Source of the DNA: Porticoccaceae bacterium
GTDB lineage: Bacteria; Pseudomonadota; Gammaproteobacteria; Pseudomonadales; Porticoccaceae
Direction of reading: 5' to 3'
DNA: 10,253 nt
Assembly (NCBI GenBank): GCA_019090225.1
Contig: JAHRWI010000334.1
Coordinates: 1-10,253, forward strand
Below, in pieces: positions 1 to 5,873 of this stretch (positions are counted from its first letter, which is position 1; the number at the start of each line of letters is the position of its first letter). Below the pieces are notes generated by a model. It saw nothing but the letters and a program-made list of their open reading frames with translations, did not search any database and was not told the origin of the DNA. The translations under genes and the position numbers were made by a program.

Positions 1-29
1 CGGCAGCGTCAGATGTGTATAAGAGACAG
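1..29 (+). other. Nextera read-1 adapter remnant with Tn5 mosaic end (sequencing artefact)
   Basis: Bases 1-29 match the 3' part of the Illumina Nextera read-1 adapter. Positions 11-29 are AGATGTGTATAAGAGACAG, the 19-bp hyperactive Tn5 mosaic end, preceded by the adapter stretch CGGCAGCGTC. This is untrimmed library sequence at a contig end, not a genomic transposon: no transposase or second mosaic end is present. Genomic sequence starts at about position 30. Confidence 0.97.
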
Positions 30-43
30 CTTATATATTTCAC
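30..43 (-). CDS. thrC: Threonine synthase, first codons only (truncated by adapter)
   Basis: Read on the minus strand from 43, a GTG is followed by AAA TAT ATA AG, giving Met-Lys-Tyr-Ile and then Ser or Arg. Many gammaproteobacterial threonine synthases begin M-K/R-Y-I-S, and thrC commonly follows hom in this group, converting the O-phosphohomoserine made from Hom's product. The match is only four complete codons, and the fifth is cut by the adapter. A GGAG at 58-61 lies 14 nt upstream of the GTG, rather far for a Shine-Dalgarno site. The call rests on gene order plus this short match. No other open frame crosses the 138-bp gap after hom. Confidence 0.45.
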
Positions 44-141
44 AAGGCTTTGCACTGCTCCAACCAGGATTCACATGTAATTTTAATAGAATACCCGGCA
101 ATTAAATATCATATACAAAAAGCTTAGTCAGCCGGGCTGCG

Positions 142-194
142 CTAAAGGGTCTAACTATAAAGGCTTAACTAAAGGGCCTGACTAAAGGCCTTCT
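142..194. repeat. Four imperfect 13-14-bp tandem repeats over the hom stop codon
   Basis: Four head-to-tail units share the pattern CTAAAGGnnnn: 142-154, 155-168 (one base longer, CTATAAAGG), 169-181 and 182-194. The last unit contains the hom stop codon (182-184, TAG on the minus strand) and its last codons. Units differ by a few substitutions each, so the array is not very recent. The GGCC parts can form weak stems, but no U-tract follows, so it is not an obvious terminator. It fills about a third of the gap between hom and the putative thrC start. Confidence 0.75.
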
Positions 195-1480
195 ACGCGG
201 ATAGAAATCAGCGCACCTGCAACCGTATCAAGCTGCTCAATCTCTCTTATCGCAGTGCGTAAGTTAAGCTCGCTGCTCAGGTTGGTCAACATAATTAATG
301 GCACGTGATCCTGCCCGACCTCTGGCTGCTTCTGAATAATCGCTTCAATGCTGATGCCATGACTACTCATGATTTGTGCAATCGACGATAACACGCCCGG
401 CTTGTCCAAAACCGAGGCACGTAAATAACAGGCGGTTTCAACTTCGGATATATCCAGCACGGGTATATCAACGATCGTGGTCTCGGCCACACCTAAGTGC
501 GCCACACACTGATCCACTATGGCATCAATATGCCTGGCCACATCGATAATATCGGCTACCACCGCTGAGGCTGTTGGCCCAGCACCGGCACCGGCACCGT
601 AATATAAGGTTGGCCCTACGGCATCGCCCTGAACCATGACCGCATTCATCACCCCATCCACCTGGGCGATCAGGCGGTTTTCAGGCACTAAGGTTGGATG
701 TACTCGCAGCTCCACCCCATGTTCCCGTCGCCGAGCTACACCCAGGTGTTTAATTCGATAGCCAAGCTCCTCAGCATAAGTCACATCAGCGGGTTCAATG
801 TTGCCTATACCTTCGGTATAAACCGCGTCAAAACGCAGGGGCATGCCAAATGCCAGGGCCGCGAGGATCACCAGCTTGTGTGCAGCGTCGATGCCCTCGA
901 CATCAAAGGTCGGATCCGCTTCGGCATAACCAAGCGCCTGAGCTTCTGCTAGTACGTCGGCAAAAGCCCGACCTTTGTCGCGCATTTCAGTAAGAATAAA
1001 GTTGCCGGTACCATTGATAATCCCGGCCAACCATTCGATCCGATTAGCCGCGAGACCTTCTCGCAAACTTTTAATAATGGGGATGCCACCAGCGACCGCA
1101 GCCTCATAGACGACTTGCACACCCTGGGCGCTAGCCGCTGCGAAAATTTCATTGCCATGTTCAGCGATTAAAGCCTTGTTAGCAGTGACAACATGCTTGC
1201 CCCTGGCGATGGCTTTTAGCACTAACTCTTTGGCAATCGTTGTTCCGCCGATCAACTCGACAATGATGTGAACATCGCTATCGACAACCGCTAGTACATC
1301 TCTTTCGACAGCGGTATTACCCAACGCACAAGCTGGGTTATCTCGCCGTGCACCGACAACCGTTACCTGTATATCCCGGTTGGCATGGGCATTCACGGTA
1401 TCTCGATTACTGGACAGCAGATTAAAGGTGCCCGCCCCGACAGTACCCAGGCCGCATAGACCTATTTTTACAGCCTTCAA
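182..1480 (-). CDS. hom: Homoserine dehydrogenase (TTG start)
   Basis: Cytoplasmic NAD(P)-dependent enzyme reducing aspartate semialdehyde to homoserine, the branch point to threonine and methionine. Using the TTG at 1480 the protein is 432 aa, the usual size for the monofunctional proteobacterial enzyme (no aspartokinase domain). The Rossmann motif GLCGLGTVG lies at residues 7-15, HVVTANKA at 96-103, and the family signature DPTFDVEGIDAAHK at 189-202 with catalytic Asp and Lys. An ACT domain (from about 352, LRASVLDKPGVLSSIAQIM) suggests feedback control by threonine. The frame stays open 20 codons upstream to 1540, but that upstream TTG is the -35 hexamer of the best promoter, and homologues begin at M-K-x-V-K. 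GAGG lies 5 nt before the chosen TTG. Probably cotranscribed with thrC. Confidence 0.95.
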   Translation of the reverse strand: MKAVKIGLCGLGTVGAGTFNLLSSNRDTVNAHANRDIQVTVVGARRDNPACALGNTAVERDVLAVVDSDVHIIVELIGGTTIAKELVLKAIARGKHVVTANKALIAEHGNEIFAAASAQGVQVVYEAAVAGGIPIIKSLREGLAANRIEWLAGIINGTGNFILTEMRDKGRAFADVLAEAQALGYAEADPTFDVEGIDAAHKLVILAALAFGMPLRFDAVYTEGIGNIEPADVTYAEELGYRIKHLGVARRREHGVELRVHPTLVPENRLIAQVDGVMNAVMVQGDAVGPTLYYGAGAGAGPTASAVVADIIDVARHIDAIVDQCVAHLGVAETTIVDIPVLDISEVETACYLRASVLDKPGVLSSIAQIMSSHGISIEAIIQKQPEVGQDHVPLIMLTNLSSELNLRTAIREIEQLDTVAGALISIRVEGL

Positions 1481-1510
1481 TTGTCCCTCACAGAGATAAA
1501 AATAAGTCGG

Positions 1511-1523
1511 CACCATAATGGTG
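1511..1523. promoter_or_regulatory. 13-bp perfect palindrome over the hom -10 box
   Basis: CACCATAATGGTG: two 6-bp arms around one central base, covering the -10 hexamer of the hom promoter. The position suits a repressor operator, but I cannot assign a regulator. It could be chance. Confidence 0.35.
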
Positions 1524-1540
1524 GCGTTGGTGTCTGTCAA
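1512..1540 (-). promoter_or_regulatory. Sigma-70 promoter of hom
   Basis: Minus-strand TTGACA (1540-1535, perfect -35), a 17-bp spacer and TATGGT (1517-1512, 4 of 6 matches to the -10). Transcription would begin near 1505, leaving a leader of about 25 nt before the TTG start of hom. This promoter overlaps the upstream in-frame codons and so argues against the longer hom reading frame. Confidence 0.7.
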
Positions 1541-1558
1541 TCAAGCTCAAAAACCAGG

Positions 1559-1575
1559 TGCGACAATATGTCACA
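1559..1575. promoter_or_regulatory. Candidate RegA/PrrA/RegR-type binding palindrome
   Basis: TGCGACA-ATA-TGTCACA: 7-bp arms matching at six of seven positions around a 3-bp centre. The GCGAC-n5-GTCAC core resembles the GNGRC/GNCGC half-site pairs I recall for RegA, PrrA and RegR. It lies 60 bp upstream of the receptor start codon (1636) and 18 bp upstream of the hom -35 box, so it could act in either direction. The matching response regulator gene (regA) lies in this window. Assignment is inference from sequence likeness only. Confidence 0.4.
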
Positions 1576-1635
1576 TCGGCAATGGCCCTGCTCGCACGTA
1601 ACATTCAATTATCGAAACTGACCGGGGCTAGCGGT

Positions 1636-3714
1636 ATGAAAAAGGCATTTTTGAACGTGGTAATTACCTCATTAGCATTACCACTGGCTGGCGAAATAAT
1701 TGCCAGTACGGATAAAATCCAGATCGAAGAAATTATCGTGCTGGGCGAGGAGGCTTTACCCACCTTTCCAAGGCCTGAACCGATAGCCGTGTCTCAAACC
1801 GACAGCGCAAGCCTGCTCAAATCCGTGCCCGGTGCCAATATTAATAGTAACGGCCCGATCACCGGAATCGCCCAGTACCGCGGTTTATTTGGTGATCGGG
1901 TCGCGGTGTCTATGGATAACGACGCAGTGCTCAGTGGCGGCCCCAACGCCATGGATGCGCCTCTGTCATACGCTCCCCCGCTACTGCTCAAGTCACTGAA
2001 AGTAACGCCAGGTATAGCGTCCGTGTCGGCCAGCCAGGAGGCCATTGGCGGGCATATCGTCGCTACACTTGATCGGGGCGAATTTGCTAACGCCGAGGAT
2101 ACAGAAACTTCAGGTGCCATCAGTAGTCGTTACGGGACTCTCGATGACGGAGTTAATCACGGCTTAAAAGCAGTCGTGGCAAATGACCAACATAAGCTAG
2201 CCGCCTTAGCGTCTTATGATGAAGGTAACGATGGGGAAAGCGGTAACGGGGACAAGCTCGCTGACACCGGCTACCGTCGAGAGCGTTACGACCTGAGCTA
2301 CGCGTGGCAAAATGACACGAGCAATATCACTTTATCGGGCGGCAAGCTGGATACCAACGATACAGGCACCCCCGCCCTGCCAATGGATATTGTTTATATC
2401 CACACTGACATCGCCAACTTAAGCGCTGCGACTGATTACAAGGGCATGACCTTCCGTACCCGGGTGGGCTATAGCGATGTTGACCACCTAATGGATAACT
2501 TCTCTTTGCGCAGCAATGCCAACCCCATGATGTATAGGCAAAATAACGCCACTGGGCGCCAGTTCAGCTGGGGCGGTAGCGTTGAGCTTCCCTTGGGCGA
2601 AGACACACTCACTATGGGTATCGACGGCACTAAGGTTGTCCATGATGCCCTGATCACCAATCCCAATATGGCCATGTTTGCGGTGCAGAATTTCTCAGAT
2701 GCAGAGCGAGATATTTACGGCCTGTTTGCTGAGTGGAAACACAATACCCAGCAATGGCAGATCGAGACTGGCCTGCGTTACAACCGCGTCAATATGGACA
2801 GTGACGAAGTATCTGCCAGCGGCATGATGCCAATGATGCAAAACCTGGCAGACGGGCTAGCAGGTGGCTTTAACGGTGCTGAGCGTGACCAGAGCTTCGA
2901 CAATATCGATATCGTCATCAAAGCCAGCAGGCCGCTGACCGACACCACGGGTCTTAACATCGGCATCGCCCGGAAAACCCGAGCCCCGTCCTATCAGGAA
3001 CTGTATTTGTGGTTGCCCCTGGAATCCACGGGGGGCCTGGCCGACGGACGCTCCTATATCGGTAATCTCGACCTGGATAGCGAGGTCAATTACGAAATCA
3101 ACACAGGCCTGGATTGGCAGGCGGGGAATGTTTACGCGAGTGCTCAGGTCTTTTTTCGCAAGGTGGATGATTTCATTCAGGGCACACCGTCAAACAACAT
3201 GAGCGCCAATATGCTCGCAACAATGATGAGCGGCCAGGCACCCCTGCAATTCAATAATATCGATGCGGAACTATACGGCTTTGATGGTCGTTATGGCCTA
3301 ATACTGAACGACAACTGGCGTTTAGACGGCGTGCTCAGCTACGTGCGCGGCGAAGACAAAGACAATAGCGACAACCTGTATCGTATCGCCCCCCTCAATC
3401 ACTCCCTGGCAGTGAGCTGGCAAAAAGCCGCCTTGAGCGCTCGCCTGGAGTCGGTGCTATACGCAAAACAATCAAAAACCTCTAACTATAACGATGAACA
3501 GGACAGCGCCGGATACGGCTTGCTCAACGTCCAGGGCCAGTACCGTATCAGTCAACAATTCAAGATCAGCGCTGGTATCGATAACTTGCTCGACAAACAT
3601 TATGTCGATCATCTGTCTGGCTATAACCGCAACAGCGACAGTGATATAGCCCTTGGTGATCGACTTCCTGGTCGAGGACGTAATCTGTTTATCGCTATGA
3701 ATATAAGCTGGTAA
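1636..3714 (+). CDS. TonB-dependent outer-membrane receptor, OprC/NosA copper type
   Basis: Outer-membrane beta-barrel receptor, probably for copper, energised by TonB-ExbBD. The start is taken at ATG 1636 (692 aa): it opens a signal peptide (MKKAFLNVVITSLALPLAG) and has GGGG 8 nt upstream, whereas the frame open from 1558 adds 26 residues that hide the signal. A TonB-box-like EEIIVLG (residues 31-37) is followed by a plug domain with LLKSVPG and YRGLFGDR. The plug motif GPNAMDAP and the later DHLMDNFSLR correspond to the OprC copper site CxxxM...HxM: Met106, His284 and Met286 are kept, but the Cys position is Gly102. Methionine-rich loops occur at 298-299, 345-347 (MAM), 397-401 (MMPMM) and 522-531. 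The C-terminus (FIAMNISW) ends in an aromatic residue, as barrel proteins do. Family call firm; copper specificity inferred. Confidence 0.88.
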   Translation: MKKAFLNVVITSLALPLAGEIIASTDKIQIEEIIVLGEEALPTFPRPEPIAVSQTDSASLLKSVPGANINSNGPITGIAQYRGLFGDRVAVSMDNDAVLSGGPNAMDAPLSYAPPLLLKSLKVTPGIASVSASQEAIGGHIVATLDRGEFANAEDTETSGAISSRYGTLDDGVNHGLKAVVANDQHKLAALASYDEGNDGESGNGDKLADTGYRRERYDLSYAWQNDTSNITLSGGKLDTNDTGTPALPMDIVYIHTDIANLSAATDYKGMTFRTRVGYSDVDHLMDNFSLRSNANPMMYRQNNATGRQFSWGGSVELPLGEDTLTMGIDGTKVVHDALITNPNMAMFAVQNFSDAERDIYGLFAEWKHNTQQWQIETGLRYNRVNMDSDEVSASGMMPMMQNLADGLAGGFNGAERDQSFDNIDIVIKASRPLTDTTGLNIGIARKTRAPSYQELYLWLPLESTGGLADGRSYIGNLDLDSEVNYEINTGLDWQAGNVYASAQVFFRKVDDFIQGTPSNNMSANMLATMMSGQAPLQFNNIDAELYGFDGRYGLILNDNWRLDGVLSYVRGEDKDNSDNLYRIAPLNHSLAVSWQKAALSARLESVLYAKQSKTSNYNDEQDSAGYGLLNVQGQYRISQQFKISAGIDNLLDKHYVDHLSGYNRNSDSDIALGDRLPGRGRNLFIAMNISW

Positions 3715-3731
3715 CAATCGGCAGTTTTTGC

Positions 3732-3779
3732 GGGATTAGCTTTGCGGTTTAACTTGATGGGAATAGCTTTGTAGGCTTA
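3732..3779. repeat. Imperfect direct repeat downstream of the receptor gene
   Basis: GGGATTAGCTTTGCGGTTTA (3732-3751) recurs as GGGAATAGCTTTGTAGGCTTA (3759-3779) with a few changes, 27 bp apart. It starts 17 bp after the receptor stop codon. It has no recognisable function and looks like an old local duplication. Confidence 0.55.
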
Positions 3780-3801
3780 GATCGACGGGCTTAGATCGAC
3801 G
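3774..3801. repeat. Perfect 14-bp tandem duplication
   Basis: GGCTTAGATCGACG occurs twice back to back (3774-3787 and 3788-3801) with no mismatch. Its left edge overlaps the end of the imperfect repeat just upstream. Perfect identity suggests a recent slippage duplication in the receptor-regB gap. Confidence 0.85.
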
Positions 3802-3810
3802 GACAAGACC

Positions 3811-3860
3811 CACTCGGTCATTGCTCGGATTACCCAGGTAATGACCGAACAATTCGAGTG
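3811..3860 (+). promoter_or_regulatory. Nested, mutually exclusive inverted repeats upstream of regB
   Basis: Three inverted repeats overlap here. TCGGTCATT (3814-3822) pairs perfectly over 9 bp with AATGACCGA (3840-3848). ATTACC (3829-3834) pairs with GGTAAT (3837-3842), using bases 3840-3842 that the first stem also needs. CACTCG (3811-3816) can pair with CGAGTG (3855-3860). No T-run follows, so this is not a typical intrinsic terminator. It may be an operator or a switching leader for regB, or it may stabilise the 3' end of the receptor mRNA. The inverted repeats are seen; the role is unknown. Confidence 0.45.
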
Positions 3861-3901
3861 CAAGACTGGGTAGATTCGAGGCTATTTGTTAGCATGTGCG
3901 A

Positions 3902-5197
3902 ATGAGAAACACCTCAGCCAACATCTCTGCTGCACGGCAAAATCTGCGCAGGCTCATCACTGTCCGCTATATCGCCCTGGCTGGACAATTTTTATCCTTA
4001 TTTTTCTTCAGCCGGATTTATCCCCTGGGCTTGCCCGTTACCACCATCACCTGCCTGGTAATATTTTTTGCGGCCCTTACCTTACTCACCCACTGGCGCA
4101 GCTACTTATCAGTGCCCATCTCAGAAAACGAATTCTGCGGCCATTTATTACTTGATATTTTTGCCCTCACCTCTGTTATGTACTTCAGTGGCGGGGCGAC
4201 TAATCCCTTTATCTCCTACTACCTGGTGCCGATCAGCATCGCCGCCATTACCCTGCCAGCCGTTATGACCTGGAGCCTGACTGGCGTATCGCTGGCAGCC
4301 TACAGCAGCCTGGTATTTTTTAATTACCCCCTGGAAAGTTTGGCACCACACTCAGCCCATGGCGCCGTCAACGGAGCATCAGGAACCGTTCATGCCGGCA
4401 ACCTTCATATACTAGGCATGTGGATTAACTTCGCCCTCAGCGCAGGCTTGATCACTTATTTTGTAGTACGTATGGCCGACGCACTACGCCGACAGGAAGT
4501 CGAACTTAGCGCCCAAAAAGAAGAACAAATGCAGGATGAGCAGCTACTCGCTATCGCCACGCAAGCCGCCAGCGCCGCACACGAATTGGGCACACCGCTC
4601 AACACCATGAAGTTAATTATCGATGACTTTGAAGACAGTCAATTAAATGCAGCACAACTGAAGGACGTCGGTACTCTCAATCAACAAATTCGGCGCTGCC
4701 ACGCTACCCTGCAAAACCTGATTCGCGCTGCCAGTGTTGTCGAAGAGGGAGAGACTCCGGTTTCAGTCTCCACTTATCTGAGTGACCTGATCGACAACTG
4801 GCAGCTGATCCGCCCCGACGTCCATCCGGCATTAACGATAGCTCACGGCTGTCCACCGATCAGCGCCTGCTTCCACCCGGTAATACAACAATCTTTACAG
4901 AATCTTCTCAATAACGCGGCTGATGCCAGCCCCCAACAAATAGAGATCAATATTGGCTGGGATCATCGAGAACTCCACCTGGAGATCCGCGATTACGGCC
5001 CAGGCATTACCCCCGAGCAAGCCGAGAAACTGGGCCGCCCCACCACCAGTAACAAACCCGGTGGCATGGGCATCGGTCTGTTCCTCAGTCATAACAGTCT
5101 GAATCGCCACGGCGGTCAGGTCAGCCTGACAAATATCGCTGAAGGCGGTTTACTGACCTCTGTGGTTTTGCCGCTCAGAAACGTACAGGATCTATGA
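3902..5197 (+). CDS. regB: RegB/PrrB/RoxS-family redox sensor histidine kinase
   Basis: Inner-membrane histidine kinase of the RegB family, which senses the quinone pool/redox state and phosphorylates RegA. With the start at ATG 3902 it is 431 aa; a GTG two codons upstream (3896) is an equal alternative, and neither has a good Shine-Dalgarno site. About six hydrophobic segments fill residues 20-190, with the family's quinone-site motif GGATNPF at 97-103 and the LGMWINF segment at 171-177. The H-box AAHELGTPLN has the phospho-acceptor His227. Cys266 in RRCHATL matches the redox-active cysteine of RegB. The N-box (QNLLNNAADAS), DYGPG and GGMGIGLF complete the ATPase domain, so it looks fully active. 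It is followed 27 bp later by its regulator gene and preceded by the copper receptor gene. Confidence 0.93.
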   Translation: MRNTSANISAARQNLRRLITVRYIALAGQFLSLFFFSRIYPLGLPVTTITCLVIFFAALTLLTHWRSYLSVPISENEFCGHLLLDIFALTSVMYFSGGATNPFISYYLVPISIAAITLPAVMTWSLTGVSLAAYSSLVFFNYPLESLAPHSAHGAVNGASGTVHAGNLHILGMWINFALSAGLITYFVVRMADALRRQEVELSAQKEEQMQDEQLLAIATQAASAAHELGTPLNTMKLIIDDFEDSQLNAAQLKDVGTLNQQIRRCHATLQNLIRAASVVEEGETPVSVSTYLSDLIDNWQLIRPDVHPALTIAHGCPPISACFHPVIQQSLQNLLNNAADASPQQIEINIGWDHRELHLEIRDYGPGITPEQAEKLGRPTTSNKPGGMGIGLFLSHNSLNRHGGQVSLTNIAEGGLLTSVVLPLRNVQDL

Positions 5198-5224
5198 GTT
5201 GAATCCAGGGAGTATTAAAAACGG

Positions 5225-5773
5225 ATGACGGCAGATAAACCTCACCAATGTGATTACCTGGTTGTCGATGACGATGAAGTCTTCGCAGAAACTCTGGCTC
5301 GCAGTTTAACCCGATTAAATCTCATCACCCACATCGCAAATAAGCCCCAGGAAGCCCTCGCCGCAAATAAAGAGCACCAACCCAGACGCATCATTCTTGA
5401 TCTTAAGCTGGACAATCACTCTGGCCTGCACCTTATCGAGCAACTCAAAGCCAACAACCCCTCTGTATCAATCGTTATTCTGACCGGCTACTCAAGCATT
5501 AACACTGCGGTCGAAGCGATTAAACTCGGTGCCGATCAATACCTCTGTAAGCCCGCTGGCATCAAGGAGATAATTGCGGCTTTTGAAAATAATGATGGCG
5601 ACCCTGATACCGAGATTGCAGAATCCCCCCCCTCGGTCAATCGCCTTGAGTGGGAACATATCCACCGTATTCTTGATGAAAATGACGGCAATGTTTCTGC
5701 AACCGCCAGAGCATTGGGTATGCACCGCCGCACCTTACAACGCAAGCTACAAAAAAAACCCCGTCGGCTCTAA
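5225..5773 (+). CDS. regA: RegA/PrrA/RoxR-family response regulator
   Basis: Cytoplasmic response regulator of the RegA family, 182 aa (family about 180-185), normally a global regulator of respiration and redox balance. The receiver domain occupies residues 10-120: acidic pocket Asp15-Asp17, phospho-acceptor Asp59 (IILDL), Thr87 (LTGYS) and Lys109. A short linker (121-140) leads to a Fis-type helix-turn-helix at about 141-176, with the family hallmark NVSATARALGMHRRTLQRKL. GGGAG at 5208-5212 lies 12 nt before the ATG. The 27-bp gap to regB implies one transcript. Two oddities: the linker is encoded across a run of eight C (5625-5632), and the last codons also encode a terminator for the opposite strand. 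Confidence 0.94.
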   Translation: MTADKPHQCDYLVVDDDEVFAETLARSLTRLNLITHIANKPQEALAANKEHQPRRIILDLKLDNHSGLHLIEQLKANNPSVSIVILTGYSSINTAVEAIKLGADQYLCKPAGIKEIIAAFENNDGDPDTEIAESPPSVNRLEWEHIHRILDENDGNVSATARALGMHRRTLQRKLQKKPRRL

Positions 5774-5783
5774 GCCGGCGGGG
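5751..5783 (-). terminator. Intrinsic terminator of the minus-strand NfeD/SPFH transcript, inside the regA 3' end
   Basis: On the minus strand, CCCCGCCGGC (5783-5774), loop TTAGA and GCCGACGGGG (5768-5759) form a GC stem of 5 + 4 pairs with one C-A mismatch, followed directly by eight T (5758-5751). It lies 90 nt past the qmcA stop. The proximal arm is just downstream of regA; the loop carries the regA stop codon, and the distal arm and T-tract are the complement of its last codons. On the plus strand the stem has a G-U pair instead of the mismatch but no U-rich tail follows, so it would terminate regA poorly. Confidence 0.85.
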
Positions 5784-5873
5784 CTGACTATTTGCGATTG
5801 CAGAATTTTCGATTACAGACAAATGTCTTTATAAAAACTGCCTAAAAGATTTTTTGAACGCTCTATCAAACAG

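Noticed and set aside
1..29. Possible end of a Tn5-like transposon
   Set aside because: The mosaic end is joined to Nextera adapter sequence, and no transposase or partner end exists in the window.
582..599. GCACCG x3 microrepeat in hom
   Set aside because: It encodes the GAGAG segment conserved in homoserine dehydrogenases, so it reflects protein sequence rather than repeat expansion.
698..952. Plus-strand open frame opposite hom
   Set aside because: It lies wholly within the well-supported hom gene, has no family motifs, and is a reading-frame shadow.
1558..1635. 26-residue N-terminal extension of the receptor
   Set aside because: It would bury the signal peptide and overlaps the candidate regulatory palindrome; ATG 1636 has a suitable purine-rich site.
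3718..3901. Sigma-70 promoter for regB (TTGATG at 3754, TTAGAT at 3777)
   Set aside because: Spacing is 17 bp but the -10 matches at only three positions; too weak to list.
3886..4155. 89-codon plus-strand frame overlapping the regB start
   Set aside because: It starts at TTG, is out of frame with regB over its hydrophobic region, and has a His/Pro/Leu-rich composition typical of a shifted membrane gene.
5759..5800. Intrinsic terminator for regA on the plus strand
   Set aside because: The stem forms, but the following bases (CTGACTATTTGCG) lack a U-tract, so only the minus-strand terminator is supported.
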